From positions 1-5,693 of the forward strand of contig ONWL01000110.1 of assembly GCA_900321525.1 (NCBI GenBank): a DNA stretch of 5,693 nucleotides. The letters run 5' to 3'. This stretch comes from an uncultured Eubacteriales bacterium (GTDB lineage Bacteria; Bacillota; Clostridia; Lachnospirales; Lachnospiraceae). Made by a program: the position numbers and the translations under genes. The notes beneath the pieces are model-generated. The model ran no database searches. It saw only the letters and a list, made by a program, of their open reading frames with translations, and was not told the DNA's origin. Shown here in pieces: positions 1-5,668 of the stretch (its first letter is position 1; each line of letters opens with the position of its first letter).

Positions 1-169
1 CGTGTTGGAGCATGCACAGGAACTGGAAGAGATCGGCATCAATTGTCCTCGTATCGTGACATTGTCGGATGCGCTGGCAGAAGAGGGCATTGGAAGCGGC
101 AGAATCTGTCTGAATATGGATGAGATGGAGTCCTATATACAGGAATTAAGAAATGGAGCGAAGCTGTAA
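1..169 (+). CDS. ECF transporter ATPase (EcfA-type), C-terminal fragment
   Basis: An open frame enters from the left edge (first full codon at position 2) and stops at TAA 167-169, giving the last 55 residues of a longer protein. No nucleotide-binding motif is in view. The identification rests on the tail, where a segment reading INCPRIVTLSDALAEEGI matches the usual EcfA/CbiO ending (an 'L...G...P.V..L...L...GI' pattern after the ATPase core), and on the complete EcfA and EcfT that follow. The second ATPase ends with a comparable P-Q-M-I-Q-L element. The two tandem ATPases would form the heterodimeric motor of an ECF transporter on the cytoplasmic face of the membrane. There is a stop codon between them, so they are separate proteins and not a YkoD-like fusion. 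The gap to the next start is 53 bases. Confidence 0.75.
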   Translation, partial: VLEHAQELEEIGINCPRIVTLSDALAEEGIGSGRICLNMDEMESYIQELRNGAKL

Positions 170-222
170 AGGGACTGGACCGTTACAGTTTTGCAGTGAT
201 TAGGAAAAGAAAGGGAACACGT

Positions 223-1020
223 ATGATTGCATTTCAAAATGTATCATTTGAATATGAGAATCAGTCAGGAACCATACACGATATCTCTTTTCATATCAAA
301 AAAGGAGAGTTTGTCGCCATCATCGGCTCAAACGGGGCAGGGAAATCCACGGTTTCCAAACTGACCATGGGACTGTTAAAGCCGCTATCCGGCAGGGTGC
401 GGGTGGCAGGGCTGGACACAAAGAAGACAAAGGTCAGCCAGATCGCAGCTCATGTGGGATTTTTATTCCAGAATCCCGATCGGCAGATCTGTCAGAATAC
501 CGTGCGGGAAGAAATTGGATTTGGGCTAAAGATGGTTTCCGGCAAGAGCGAGGAAGAAATTGCAGAGCAAGTAGAGCAGATTTTAGCGGAATATGGCTTT
601 TGCGGGGAGGATGCACCCTTTAGTCTCAGCAGAGGAGAACGGCAGAGAGTGGCACTTGCTTCTCTGATCGCACTGTCTCCGGAACTATTGATTTTAGATG
701 AGCCTACCACTGGCCTGGATTACAGAGAATGTATGCAGATGATGCATGCCATCAAAAAACTGAATGCAGAAGGGGTGACGGTACTCATGGTATGTCACGA
801 CATGGAAGTGGTATTGGATTTTGCAGACCGGGTTCTCATTATGACAGAAGGGAGAATTCTGGCAGACGGTGCCACAGCAGAGGTGTTCCGCAATGAAGAA
901 GCCATGAAAGCGGCTTCTGTTATGCCGCCCCAGATGATCCAGTTAGGAGCCAGGTTAGGCGGAAAGTTTGCAGGGGTCAATCACATCCCTGAGATGGTAG
1001 CATTGTTAAAGGAGAATTAG
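223..1020 (+). CDS. ECF transporter ATP-binding protein (second EcfA)
   Basis: ABC ATPase of 265 residues that powers vitamin or metal uptake with EcfT and an S component. Motifs in order: Walker A GSNGAGKST (35-43), Q-loop in FQNPDRQ (Q83; the FQNPD-Q string is typical of EcfA/CbiO), signature LSRGERQR (135-142), Walker B LLILDEP (155-161, catalytic E160), D-loop GLD (164-166) and H-loop H192. The signature departs from the canonical LSGGQ. As far as I recall, LS(K/R)GE/Q forms occur in one branch of tandem ECF ATPases, so this need not mean inactivity. ATG 223 is chosen because AAGGGA (211-216) lies 6 bases upstream and the protein then begins directly with the first beta strand. A GTG at 196 would add nine basic residues without a well-placed ribosome binding site. 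The C-terminal region (about 228-265) is the usual EcfA extension. ecfT follows after three bases, so the two are probably co-translated. Confidence 0.9.
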   Translation: MIAFQNVSFEYENQSGTIHDISFHIKKGEFVAIIGSNGAGKSTVSKLTMGLLKPLSGRVRVAGLDTKKTKVSQIAAHVGFLFQNPDRQICQNTVREEIGFGLKMVSGKSEEEIAEQVEQILAEYGFCGEDAPFSLSRGERQRVALASLIALSPELLILDEPTTGLDYRECMQMMHAIKKLNAEGVTVLMVCHDMEVVLDFADRVLIMTEGRILADGATAEVFRNEEAMKAASVMPPQMIQLGARLGGKFAGVNHIPEMVALLKEN

Positions 1021-1023
1021 ACC

Positions 1024-1800
1024 ATGGGTGCATTGGATTATGTAGAGGCAGATACGGTGTTTCACCGGATGAATCCGTTGACAAAATTATTTCTGGCAGT
1101 GATGCTTTGCGTGGGATGCATCATCACAGATACGGTGCTGACCCAGACCCTGTTTTTTCTGGGATTGCTGCTGATTGCAAAAATCGGCCATGTACTGCCA
1201 AATGTGCTGAGCTTGCTGAAAAAGCTGTCTGTGGCTTGTGGGTTTATACTGGTGTTGCAGATTCTGTTCATCAGACAGGGGAATGACTTGTTTTTATTCA
1301 TTACAGATAAAGGATTGATTTCCGCATATATTGTGACTATGCGTGTGCTCAATGCAGCTACCGCTATGACCATGGTGCTGATGATGACCAAAATGACGGA
1401 TCTGGCCAATGCACTGGTGCGGAATCTGGGCATGAGCTATCGATATGCATTTATCGTGACCACTGCATTTCGGTTTATTCCGATTTTAACCGATGAAATG
1501 CATGAGATCATGGAGGCACAGACCGCAAGAGGGGTAGAGTTTGATACGGGCAATCCCATCAAGAAGATGCAGCTGGTACTGCCCATTTGTGCCCCATTGC
1601 TGATCAATGCCATCCGGCGGACAGACAGTAGCGCAGTGGCAGCAGAAACCAGAGGATTTTATCTGCGGACCAGAAATTCCGGTTACAAAGAATATCCGTT
1701 TGCAGCAAGAGATCTGATCTGCATGACAATCAGCGTATTGCTGGTTGTGGCATGTGTATTTGGAAATATTTATCTGAAACCCTTGCCATTTGTGATATAA
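1024..1800 (+). CDS. ecfT: ECF transporter transmembrane component EcfT
   Basis: Integral membrane protein of 258 residues, the usual EcfT length (about 250-270). It scaffolds the two ATPases and the S component in the cytoplasmic membrane. The N-terminus carries the family start pattern in which a short cytoplasmic lead ends in H-R-M-N-P-L-T-K (14-21), followed by a hydrophobic stretch to about residue 53. Further membrane segments lie around 70-83, 100-122 and 229-248. The two cytoplasmic coupling-helix motifs that grip the ATPases are visible: A-R-G at 168-170 (QTARGVEF) and a variant T-R-G at 209-211 (AAETRGFY, usually A-R-G). The ribosome binding site AAAGGAG (1008-1014) sits inside the end of the preceding ATPase gene, 9 bases before ATG 1024. 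The final codons overlap a likely promoter for the next operon. The substrate cannot be inferred without the S component. Confidence 0.9.
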   Translation: MGALDYVEADTVFHRMNPLTKLFLAVMLCVGCIITDTVLTQTLFFLGLLLIAKIGHVLPNVLSLLKKLSVACGFILVLQILFIRQGNDLFLFITDKGLISAYIVTMRVLNAATAMTMVLMMTKMTDLANALVRNLGMSYRYAFIVTTAFRFIPILTDEMHEIMEAQTARGVEFDTGNPIKKMQLVLPICAPLLINAIRRTDSSAVAAETRGFYLRTRNSGYKEYPFAARDLICMTISVLLVVACVFGNIYLKPLPFVI

Positions 1801-1801
1801 T
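1793..1801 (+). promoter_or_regulatory. Probable extended -10 promoter for the ior operon
   Basis: TGATATAAT gives a perfect TATAAT hexamer (1796-1801) preceded by the TGn extended -10 dinucleotide. The best -35 position at 17-base spacing (1773-1778, TCTGAA) is weak, as is common for extended -10 promoters. Transcription would start near 1808, about 60 bases before the iorA start and just upstream of the stem-loop at 1812-1841. The element overlaps the last codons and stop of ecfT. It would let iorAB-paaK be transcribed independently of the transporter. Confidence 0.5.
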
Positions 1802-1811
1802 GAAATCAAAA

Positions 1812-1841
1812 TCGTAACAGTGAGGAGACTGGCAGTTACGA
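1812..1841 (+). promoter_or_regulatory. Stem-loop in the leader between ecfT and iorA
   Basis: TCGTAAC (1812-1818) is a perfect inverted repeat of GTTACGA (1835-1841), a 7-bp stem. Inside it AGT (1819-1821) can pair with ACT (1828-1830), leaving a GAGGAG loop. The T-rich stretch TCATTTATTTT (1846-1856) starts five bases after the stem and is interrupted, so this is at best a poor intrinsic terminator. If the promoter at 1793-1801 is used, this hairpin lies at the extreme 5' end of the ior mRNA and could stabilise it. Alternatively the DNA repeat could be a regulator binding site. Function is unknown. Confidence 0.35.
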
Positions 1842-1866
1842 AGAATCATTTATTTTGGAGGAAATC

Positions 1867-3699
1867 GTGAAACAGTTATTGATGGGAAATGAAGCAATTG
1901 CCAAAGGCGCCATACAGGCAGGTGTGAATGTGGTTGCTGGTTATCCGGGGACACCTTCTACAGAGGTACTGGAAACAGTTGCAAAGAATAACAATGGCAA
2001 TATTTATATAGAATGGTCTGTCAACGAAAAGGCGGCCTTGGAAGTGGCAGCCGGTGCTTCCTATGCAGGAGCAAGAACCATGGTGACCATGAAACAGGTG
2101 GGACTGAATGTGGCATCAGATCCTCTCATGTGTCTGGCATATATCGGGGTCAAAGGCGGCATGGTCGTGGTCGTGGCAGATGATCCGGGTCCCATCTCTT
2201 CTCAGACAGAGCAGGACACCAGAAAGTTTGCAGAGTATTCCAAACTGCCGGTATTTGATCCTTCTTCTCCGGAGGAAGCATATGAGATGATTCAGGCAGC
2301 ATTTTTATATTCCGAGCAGTACCAGACGCCGGTGCTGTTCCGTCCTACCACTAGAGTCTGTCATGCCTGTGCCACCATTGATGTGCCGGAGACAGTGCCG
2401 GAGCATACATGGGAAGGGTTTGTGAAAGATCCGGGCAGATGGGTGATCTTCCCAAGATTGTCTAAGGAAAATCATATCAAGATAGAAGCGCGAAATGCAC
2501 AGATTGCCAGAGAGAAAAACAATCCATGGAATACCATACAGGGCAGGGGACGACTGGGCATTGCAACTGGAGGTGTCAGTGTGTCTTATGTGAAAGAGGC
2601 ACTGGAAAATCTCCAGAGCAGTCTGGCAGAAAAGGGACAGCCGGAAACGGATCTGATGAAACAGGTACGGCTGTTGCAGGTGGGGATGCCTCATCCATTT
2701 CCGGAAGCACTGGCAGAAGAGTTTTTAAATGAAGTGGATACGGTACTGGTGGTAGAGGAATTGGATCCTGTCATTGAGCGAAACCTGACCTATCTGTGTG
2801 GAAAATATGGGAAGCAGGTGCGGATTCTGGGAAAAGAAACCGACCATCTTCCTTATGCGGGAGAATATACCAATGAATCTGTAAAGTCGGCACTGGCTGC
2901 TTATTTACAGATTGAAGAAGAGAAAACAGAACCATCCGCTCCGCCCCAGATGCCGGTGCGTCCACCGGTGCTGTGTGCCGGATGTCCACATCGTGCTTCC
3001 TTTTATGCAGTAAAGCAGGCAATGAAGGGCAAGAGAGCCTTTTTCTGTGGTGATATTGGATGTTATACGTTAGGCAACGCAAAACCCCTTGATATGGTGG
3101 ATACTTGTCTGTGTATGGGCGCAGATGTGACCATTGCACAGGGCTTGAAACGGACAGAACCGGGTACTACGGCATTTTCCTTTATTGGAGATTCTACATT
3201 CTTTGCTTCTGGCATGACAGGAGTGGTCAATGCGGTATACAACCAGACGGATATTATTTTGGTGGTACTGGACAATTCCACTACGGCCATGACCGGTCAT
3301 CAGCCTCATCCGGGCACGGGCATGACCATGATGGGAGATGTGGTAGAAAAAGTCAGCATCGAAAAGATTCTGACTGCCATCGGTGTGACTTCTGTAGAGA
3401 CAGTGAATCCTCTGGATTTACAGGCATCTGTGGCAGCGGTGCAGAAAGCAGCGGCACTTCCTGGAGTAAAGGCCATCATTTTTAAGTCTCCCTGTATCGC
3501 ACTTGTGAAACCGGATGGTGCATGTACCATTGACCGTGAAACATGTATCAATTGCAAAAAATGTATCAGGGAACTGGGCTGTCCGGCCATCGTAGTGCGA
3601 AACGGACAGGTGGAAATCGAATCGTCCATGTGTACTGGATGAGGCTTGTGCGGTCAGGTATGTCCGGTGGGCGCCATAAAGGGGGATCGGCATGAATAA
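1867..3699 (+). CDS. iorA: Indolepyruvate:ferredoxin oxidoreductase alpha subunit, with in-frame UGA (candidate selenocysteine)
   Basis: TPP-dependent, oxygen-sensitive enzyme: arylpyruvate + CoA + oxidised ferredoxin to arylacetyl-CoA + CO2 + reduced ferredoxin (reversible), with IorB, in the cytoplasm. Read through the UGA, it has 610 residues, the normal IorA length. Visible motifs: N-terminal pyrimidine-binding domain with GYPGTPSTE (25-33); C-x2-C-P-H-R (370-376); TPP/Mg motif from GDS (441-443) to DN (469-470); and a C-terminal ferredoxin-like domain. Its first Fe-S motif is complete (C560, C563, C566, C572). The second is C589-x2-UGA592-x2-C595-x3-C599-P. GTG 1867 is chosen because GGAGG (1857-1861) lies 5 bases upstream and the product starts with the typical (M)KQLL.GNEAIA.G. 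TTG 1855 would overlap that site. The frame ends at TAA 3697-3699, overlapping the iorB start by 8 bases. If UGA terminates, the product is 591 residues (stop 3640-3642) and loses most of one cluster motif. Confidence 0.9.
3640..3642 (+). other. In-frame UGA at an Fe-S cysteine position: candidate selenocysteine codon
   Basis: UGA stands at codon 592 of iorA between C-T-G and G-L-C-G-Q-V-C-P, so it replaces the second cysteine of a C-x2-C-x2-C-x3-C-P [4Fe-4S] motif. Eighteen family-like codons follow before the real stop at 3697. Cysteine is the residue most often exchanged with selenocysteine, and a SECIS-like hairpin follows at once. The alternatives are a one-base nonsense change from TGT or TGC, or a sequencing error. 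The other three complete genes end in TAG or TAA, so the window gives no evidence of general UGA reassignment. Confidence 0.55.
3643..3675 (+). promoter_or_regulatory. SECIS-like hairpin directly after the iorA UGA
   Basis: The upper stem pairs CGG (3651-3653) with CCG (3664-3666) and CA (3655-3656) with UG (3661-3662), around the tetraloop GGUA (3657-3660). U3654 and U3663 oppose each other unpaired, two pairs below the loop. A base of GGC (3643-3645) with GCC (3673-3675) can close the element right behind the UGA. Bacterial SECIS elements need a stem-loop soon after UGA with G at the start of the loop; the E. coli fdhF element has a GGUC loop with a bulged U below it. Here the loop begins 14 bases after the UGA, which is short but near the accepted range. 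A competing pairing of ACTGGA (3634-3639) with TCCGGT (3663-3668) exists. Coding constraint could produce some of this pairing by chance. Confidence 0.45.
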
Positions 3700-4279
3700 A
3701 AGTATCTTATTATGTGGAGTGGGCGGTAAGGGAACCGTCTTAGCCTCCCGATTGATTGCAGCCAGTGCCATGGCAAAAGGCAGTGAAGCACGAACCGCAG
3801 AAACCATCGGCATGGCACAGCGGGGCGGCAGTGTGGTTAGCCATGTGCGGACAGGAGAGCACATCTATTCATCTCTCATTCCAAAAGGACAGGCAGACCT
3901 GATCATTGGATTTGAGCCGGCAGAGGCAGTTCGAAATCTGCCCTATCTGAAAAAAGACGGTTTGGTGATTGTGAATCAGAAAGCGGTCCAGCCGGTAACC
4001 GCCACATTAGGAGGCATGCAGTATACCGGAGAAGAAATGATTGACTATCTGCAAAAAGAAGCACAGGTAGTGGTAGTAGATGGAGATGCCATCTGTGCCC
4101 AGGCAGGCTCTGTCAAAGTATTGAACATTGTTCTGCTGGCAGTGGCAGCCGCCTCTGGAAAGCTGGGGATTACCGTAGAAGAACTGAAAGAGGCAGTGAA
4201 GAAAGGGGTAAAACCAAAGTTTTATGCCATGAATGAACAGGCCATTGATCTGGCAGTGAAGAGTTATAAAGGAATGTAG
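3692..4279 (+). CDS. iorB: Indolepyruvate:ferredoxin oxidoreductase beta subunit
   Basis: Gamma-type subunit of 195 residues of the 2-oxoacid:ferredoxin oxidoreductase superfamily, about the usual IorB length. It partners IorA to complete the active site. The N-terminus has a strand followed by the glycine-rich loop GVGGKGT (9-15; commonly GVGGQG). The family motif ETIGMAQRGGSVVSHVR follows at 37-53, and a helix-rich C-terminal part contains KPKFYAMNEQA (174-184). There are no Fe-S cysteine motifs, as expected, because the clusters are in IorA. The start is set by AAAGGGGG (3678-3685), 6 bases before ATG 3692. That site lies inside the distal iorA frame, and the ATG overlaps its last codons. 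This translational coupling makes sense only if ribosomes read past the iorA UGA, or if iorB is initiated independently. The stop TAG (4277-4279) is followed immediately by a 14-bp palindrome. Confidence 0.93.
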   Translation: MNKSILLCGVGGKGTVLASRLIAASAMAKGSEARTAETIGMAQRGGSVVSHVRTGEHIYSSLIPKGQADLIIGFEPAEAVRNLPYLKKDGLVIVNQKAVQPVTATLGGMQYTGEEMIDYLQKEAQVVVVDGDAICAQAGSVKVLNIVLLAVAAASGKLGITVEELKEAVKKGVKPKFYAMNEQAIDLAVKSYKGM

Positions 4280-4293
4280 TAGGCAATTGCCTA
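4280..4293. repeat. 14-bp perfect palindrome between iorB and paaK
   Basis: TAGGCAATTGCCTA is fully self-complementary and begins one base after the iorB stop codon. As RNA it can form a 5-bp stem (UAGGC/GCCUA) with an AAUU loop. The A-rich sequence after it and the absence of a U-run exclude an intrinsic terminator. It could be a dimeric regulator site or an mRNA processing or stability element inside the operon. No role is demonstrated. Confidence 0.4.
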
Positions 4294-4323
4294 AAAGGAA
4301 CGTAGGAAAGAGAGGAAATACAG

Positions 4324-5559
4324 ATGAAGATCAGTGCAGAACAGTTGGAACTGGTGAAGGCACAGCTGAAACGGCTGGTGCAGACCGGGCATTTTTATGG
4401 AAAGCGGATCGAGGGCATCGACATTGATGCTATCCAGACCGCAGAAGATTTTGAAAAGCTGCCATTTTGCAGCAAAGAAGATCTGAGAGAGGCATATCCA
4501 CTGGGACTGATGGCAGTGCCGGAAGAAGAGATCGTCAGAATCCATTCTTCCTCCGGTACCACAGGCACACCGGTGATTATTCCCTATACAGCAAAGGATG
4601 TAGATGACTGGGCTACTATGTTTGCCAGATGTTATGAGACAGCAGGCATTACAAACAAAGACCGGATCCAGATCACACCAGGCTATGGGTTATGGACTGC
4701 TGGTATCGGATTTCAGGCGGGCTGTGAAAAGTTAGGTGCTATGGCCATTCCCATGGGACCGGGCAATACAGAAAAGCAGCTACAGATGATGCAGGATTTG
4801 CAGAGTACGGTCATCTGTGCCACTTCTTCGTATGCATTGTTACTTTCCGAACAAATCGAAAAGCGGAATCTGAAAGATAAGATTCGCCTGAAAAAAGGTG
4901 TGATTGGTTCCGAGCGCTGGGGAGAAAAGATGCGCAACCGAATTCAGAACGCTCTTGGCATTGAACTGTATGATATTTATGGTCTGACGGAAATCTATGG
5001 ACCAGGTATCGGTGTGAATTGTTCCCACAATACCGGCATGCATATCTGGGATGATTTCTTATATCTGGAGATCGTAAATCCCCAGACAGGAGAGCCGGTG
5101 CCGGACGGAGAAGTGGGGGAAATCGTCCTCACCACACTGGTGAAAGAGGGGGCACCGTTGATCCGGTTCCGTACCCATGACTTATCCCGCATCATTCCGG
5201 GAGAATGCCCATGTGGACGCAGCTATCCGAGAATTGATATCATCATGGGACGGACAGATGATATGTTCAAGGTAAAAGGTGTGAATATGTTCCCAAGCCA
5301 GGTGGAAGAATTCATCCGGGATACCAAGGGCGCATACAGTGAGTATCTGGTGACCATTGACCATGTCAACGGCAAAGATGTGATGACTGTGTCAGTAGAG
5401 TTAGAAGACGGTGCAGACGGAGAACAGGTGGCAGAGGAACTGAGAGTACGGTTTAAGAATAAGGTGAATATGACACCGGAGATTGAAACCGTGCCAAAGG
5501 GCAGCCTGCCAAGAAGCGAAAAGAAGACTAAGAGAGTCATTGACAAGAGATTGGATTAA
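4324..5559 (+). CDS. paaK: Phenylacetate-CoA ligase (AMP-forming), PaaK type
   Basis: ANL-superfamily ligase: arylacetate + ATP + CoA to arylacetyl-CoA + AMP + PPi, cytoplasmic. Motifs in its 411 residues: P-loop SSSGTTGTP (75-83); YDIYGLTE (216-223); the metal- or structure-related N-C-x6-M-H-I-W-D-D stretch (232-244) and C-P-C-G-R (295-299), both typical of PaaK; R-F-R-T-H-D (281-286, nucleotide ribose-binding aspartate D286); GRTDDMFKVKGVNMFPSQVE (309-328) at the domain hinge; and PKGSLPRSEKKTKR (391-404), where K401 aligns with the catalytic lysine. The start ATG 4324 has AGAGGA (4311-4316) 7 bases upstream, and an in-frame TAG at 4303 excludes any longer start. The N-terminus is therefore about 20 residues shorter than in many PaaK proteins. 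It lies 44 bases after iorB on the same strand, with no terminator between. Coupling to IorAB suggests use of phenylacetate, 4-hydroxyphenylacetate or indoleacetate. The exact substrate is not readable. Confidence 0.93.
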   Translation: MKISAEQLELVKAQLKRLVQTGHFYGKRIEGIDIDAIQTAEDFEKLPFCSKEDLREAYPLGLMAVPEEEIVRIHSSSGTTGTPVIIPYTAKDVDDWATMFARCYETAGITNKDRIQITPGYGLWTAGIGFQAGCEKLGAMAIPMGPGNTEKQLQMMQDLQSTVICATSSYALLLSEQIEKRNLKDKIRLKKGVIGSERWGEKMRNRIQNALGIELYDIYGLTEIYGPGIGVNCSHNTGMHIWDDFLYLEIVNPQTGEPVPDGEVGEIVLTTLVKEGAPLIRFRTHDLSRIIPGECPCGRSYPRIDIIMGRTDDMFKVKGVNMFPSQVEEFIRDTKGAYSEYLVTIDHVNGKDVMTVSVELEDGADGEQVAEELRVRFKNKVNMTPEIETVPKGSLPRSEKKTKRVIDKRLD

Positions 5560-5568
5560 AAGTACTTG
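5540..5568 (+). promoter_or_regulatory. Possible weak promoter upstream of the TPP riboswitch
   Basis: A perfect -35 hexamer TTGACA (5540-5545) lies in the last codons of paaK. The -10 position at 17-base spacing is TACTTG (5563-5568), a poor match. The start would fall near 5575, just before the aptamer, which is the right place. A better -10-like hexamer, TATCAT (5573-5578), would start transcription inside the aptamer and is less plausible. No intrinsic terminator is visible after paaK, so the riboswitch may instead be reached by read-through. Confidence 0.25.
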
Positions 5569-5579
5569 ATGATATCATA

Positions 5580-5668
5580 ATGGGGAGCTTGCTGGAAGCT
5601 TGCTGAGAGTAGACTGATTGGTCTAGACCCGGAACCTGATTTGGATAATGCCAACGTAGGGAGACATA
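5580..5668 (+). ncRNA. TPP riboswitch (THI element)
   Basis: The conserved core is present in order: GGGG (5582-5585), CTGAGAG (5603-5609), ACCTGAT (5634-5640) and GGATAATGCCAACGTAGGGA (5643-5662). Pairings fit the thiamine pyrophosphate aptamer. P2 is GGGG with CCC (5628-5630). P3 is AGC (5586-5588)/GCU (5602-5604), a UU/UU internal loop, then GCU (5591-5593)/AGC (5597-5599) with a GGA loop. An optional extra hairpin TAGAC (5610-5614)/GTCTA (5621-5625) precedes the distal half of P2. The P1 closing stem looks weak. The expression platform and regulated gene lie beyond the window. A thiamine biosynthesis or transport gene is expected, repressed when TPP is plentiful. Only the aptamer can be judged here, so a terminator or ribosome-site mechanism cannot be distinguished. 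Confidence 0.95.

Noticed and set aside
196..222. GTG at 196 as the start of the second ECF ATPase
   Set aside because: It adds nine mostly basic residues before the first conserved strand. The nearest purine-rich stretch (168-173) is more than 20 bases upstream, whereas ATG 223 has AAGGGA at good spacing.
170..222. Regulatory element between the two ECF ATPase genes
   Set aside because: The 53-base gap shows only a ribosome binding site, with no inverted repeat, terminator or convincing promoter.
1062..1433. Minus-strand open frames such as those opposite ecfT and iorA (for example 1062-1433, 2305-2694, 3418-3864)
   Set aside because: They lie wholly opposite well-supported genes, encode no recognisable motifs and lack ribosome binding sites I can support. 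They are shadows of the coding strand.
1855..1866. TTG at 1855 as the iorA start
   Set aside because: This codon overlaps the GGAGG ribosome binding site itself. GTG 1867 has proper spacing and matches the family N-terminus.
3640..3642. General reassignment of UGA to an amino acid in this organism
   Set aside because: No other gene in the window contains an internal UGA, tryptophan is encoded by TGG throughout, and the style is that of standard-code Clostridia.
3590..3699. Frameshift in the 3' end of iorA
   Set aside because: The codons before and after the UGA are in one and the same frame and both encode recognisable ferredoxin-motif sequence, so no indel is needed; only the single codon is odd.
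5569..5578. ATGATATCAT palindrome after paaK as a terminator
   Set aside because: It is an AT-rich perfect palindrome with no loop and no following T-run, so it would not form a stable terminator. It may be chance.
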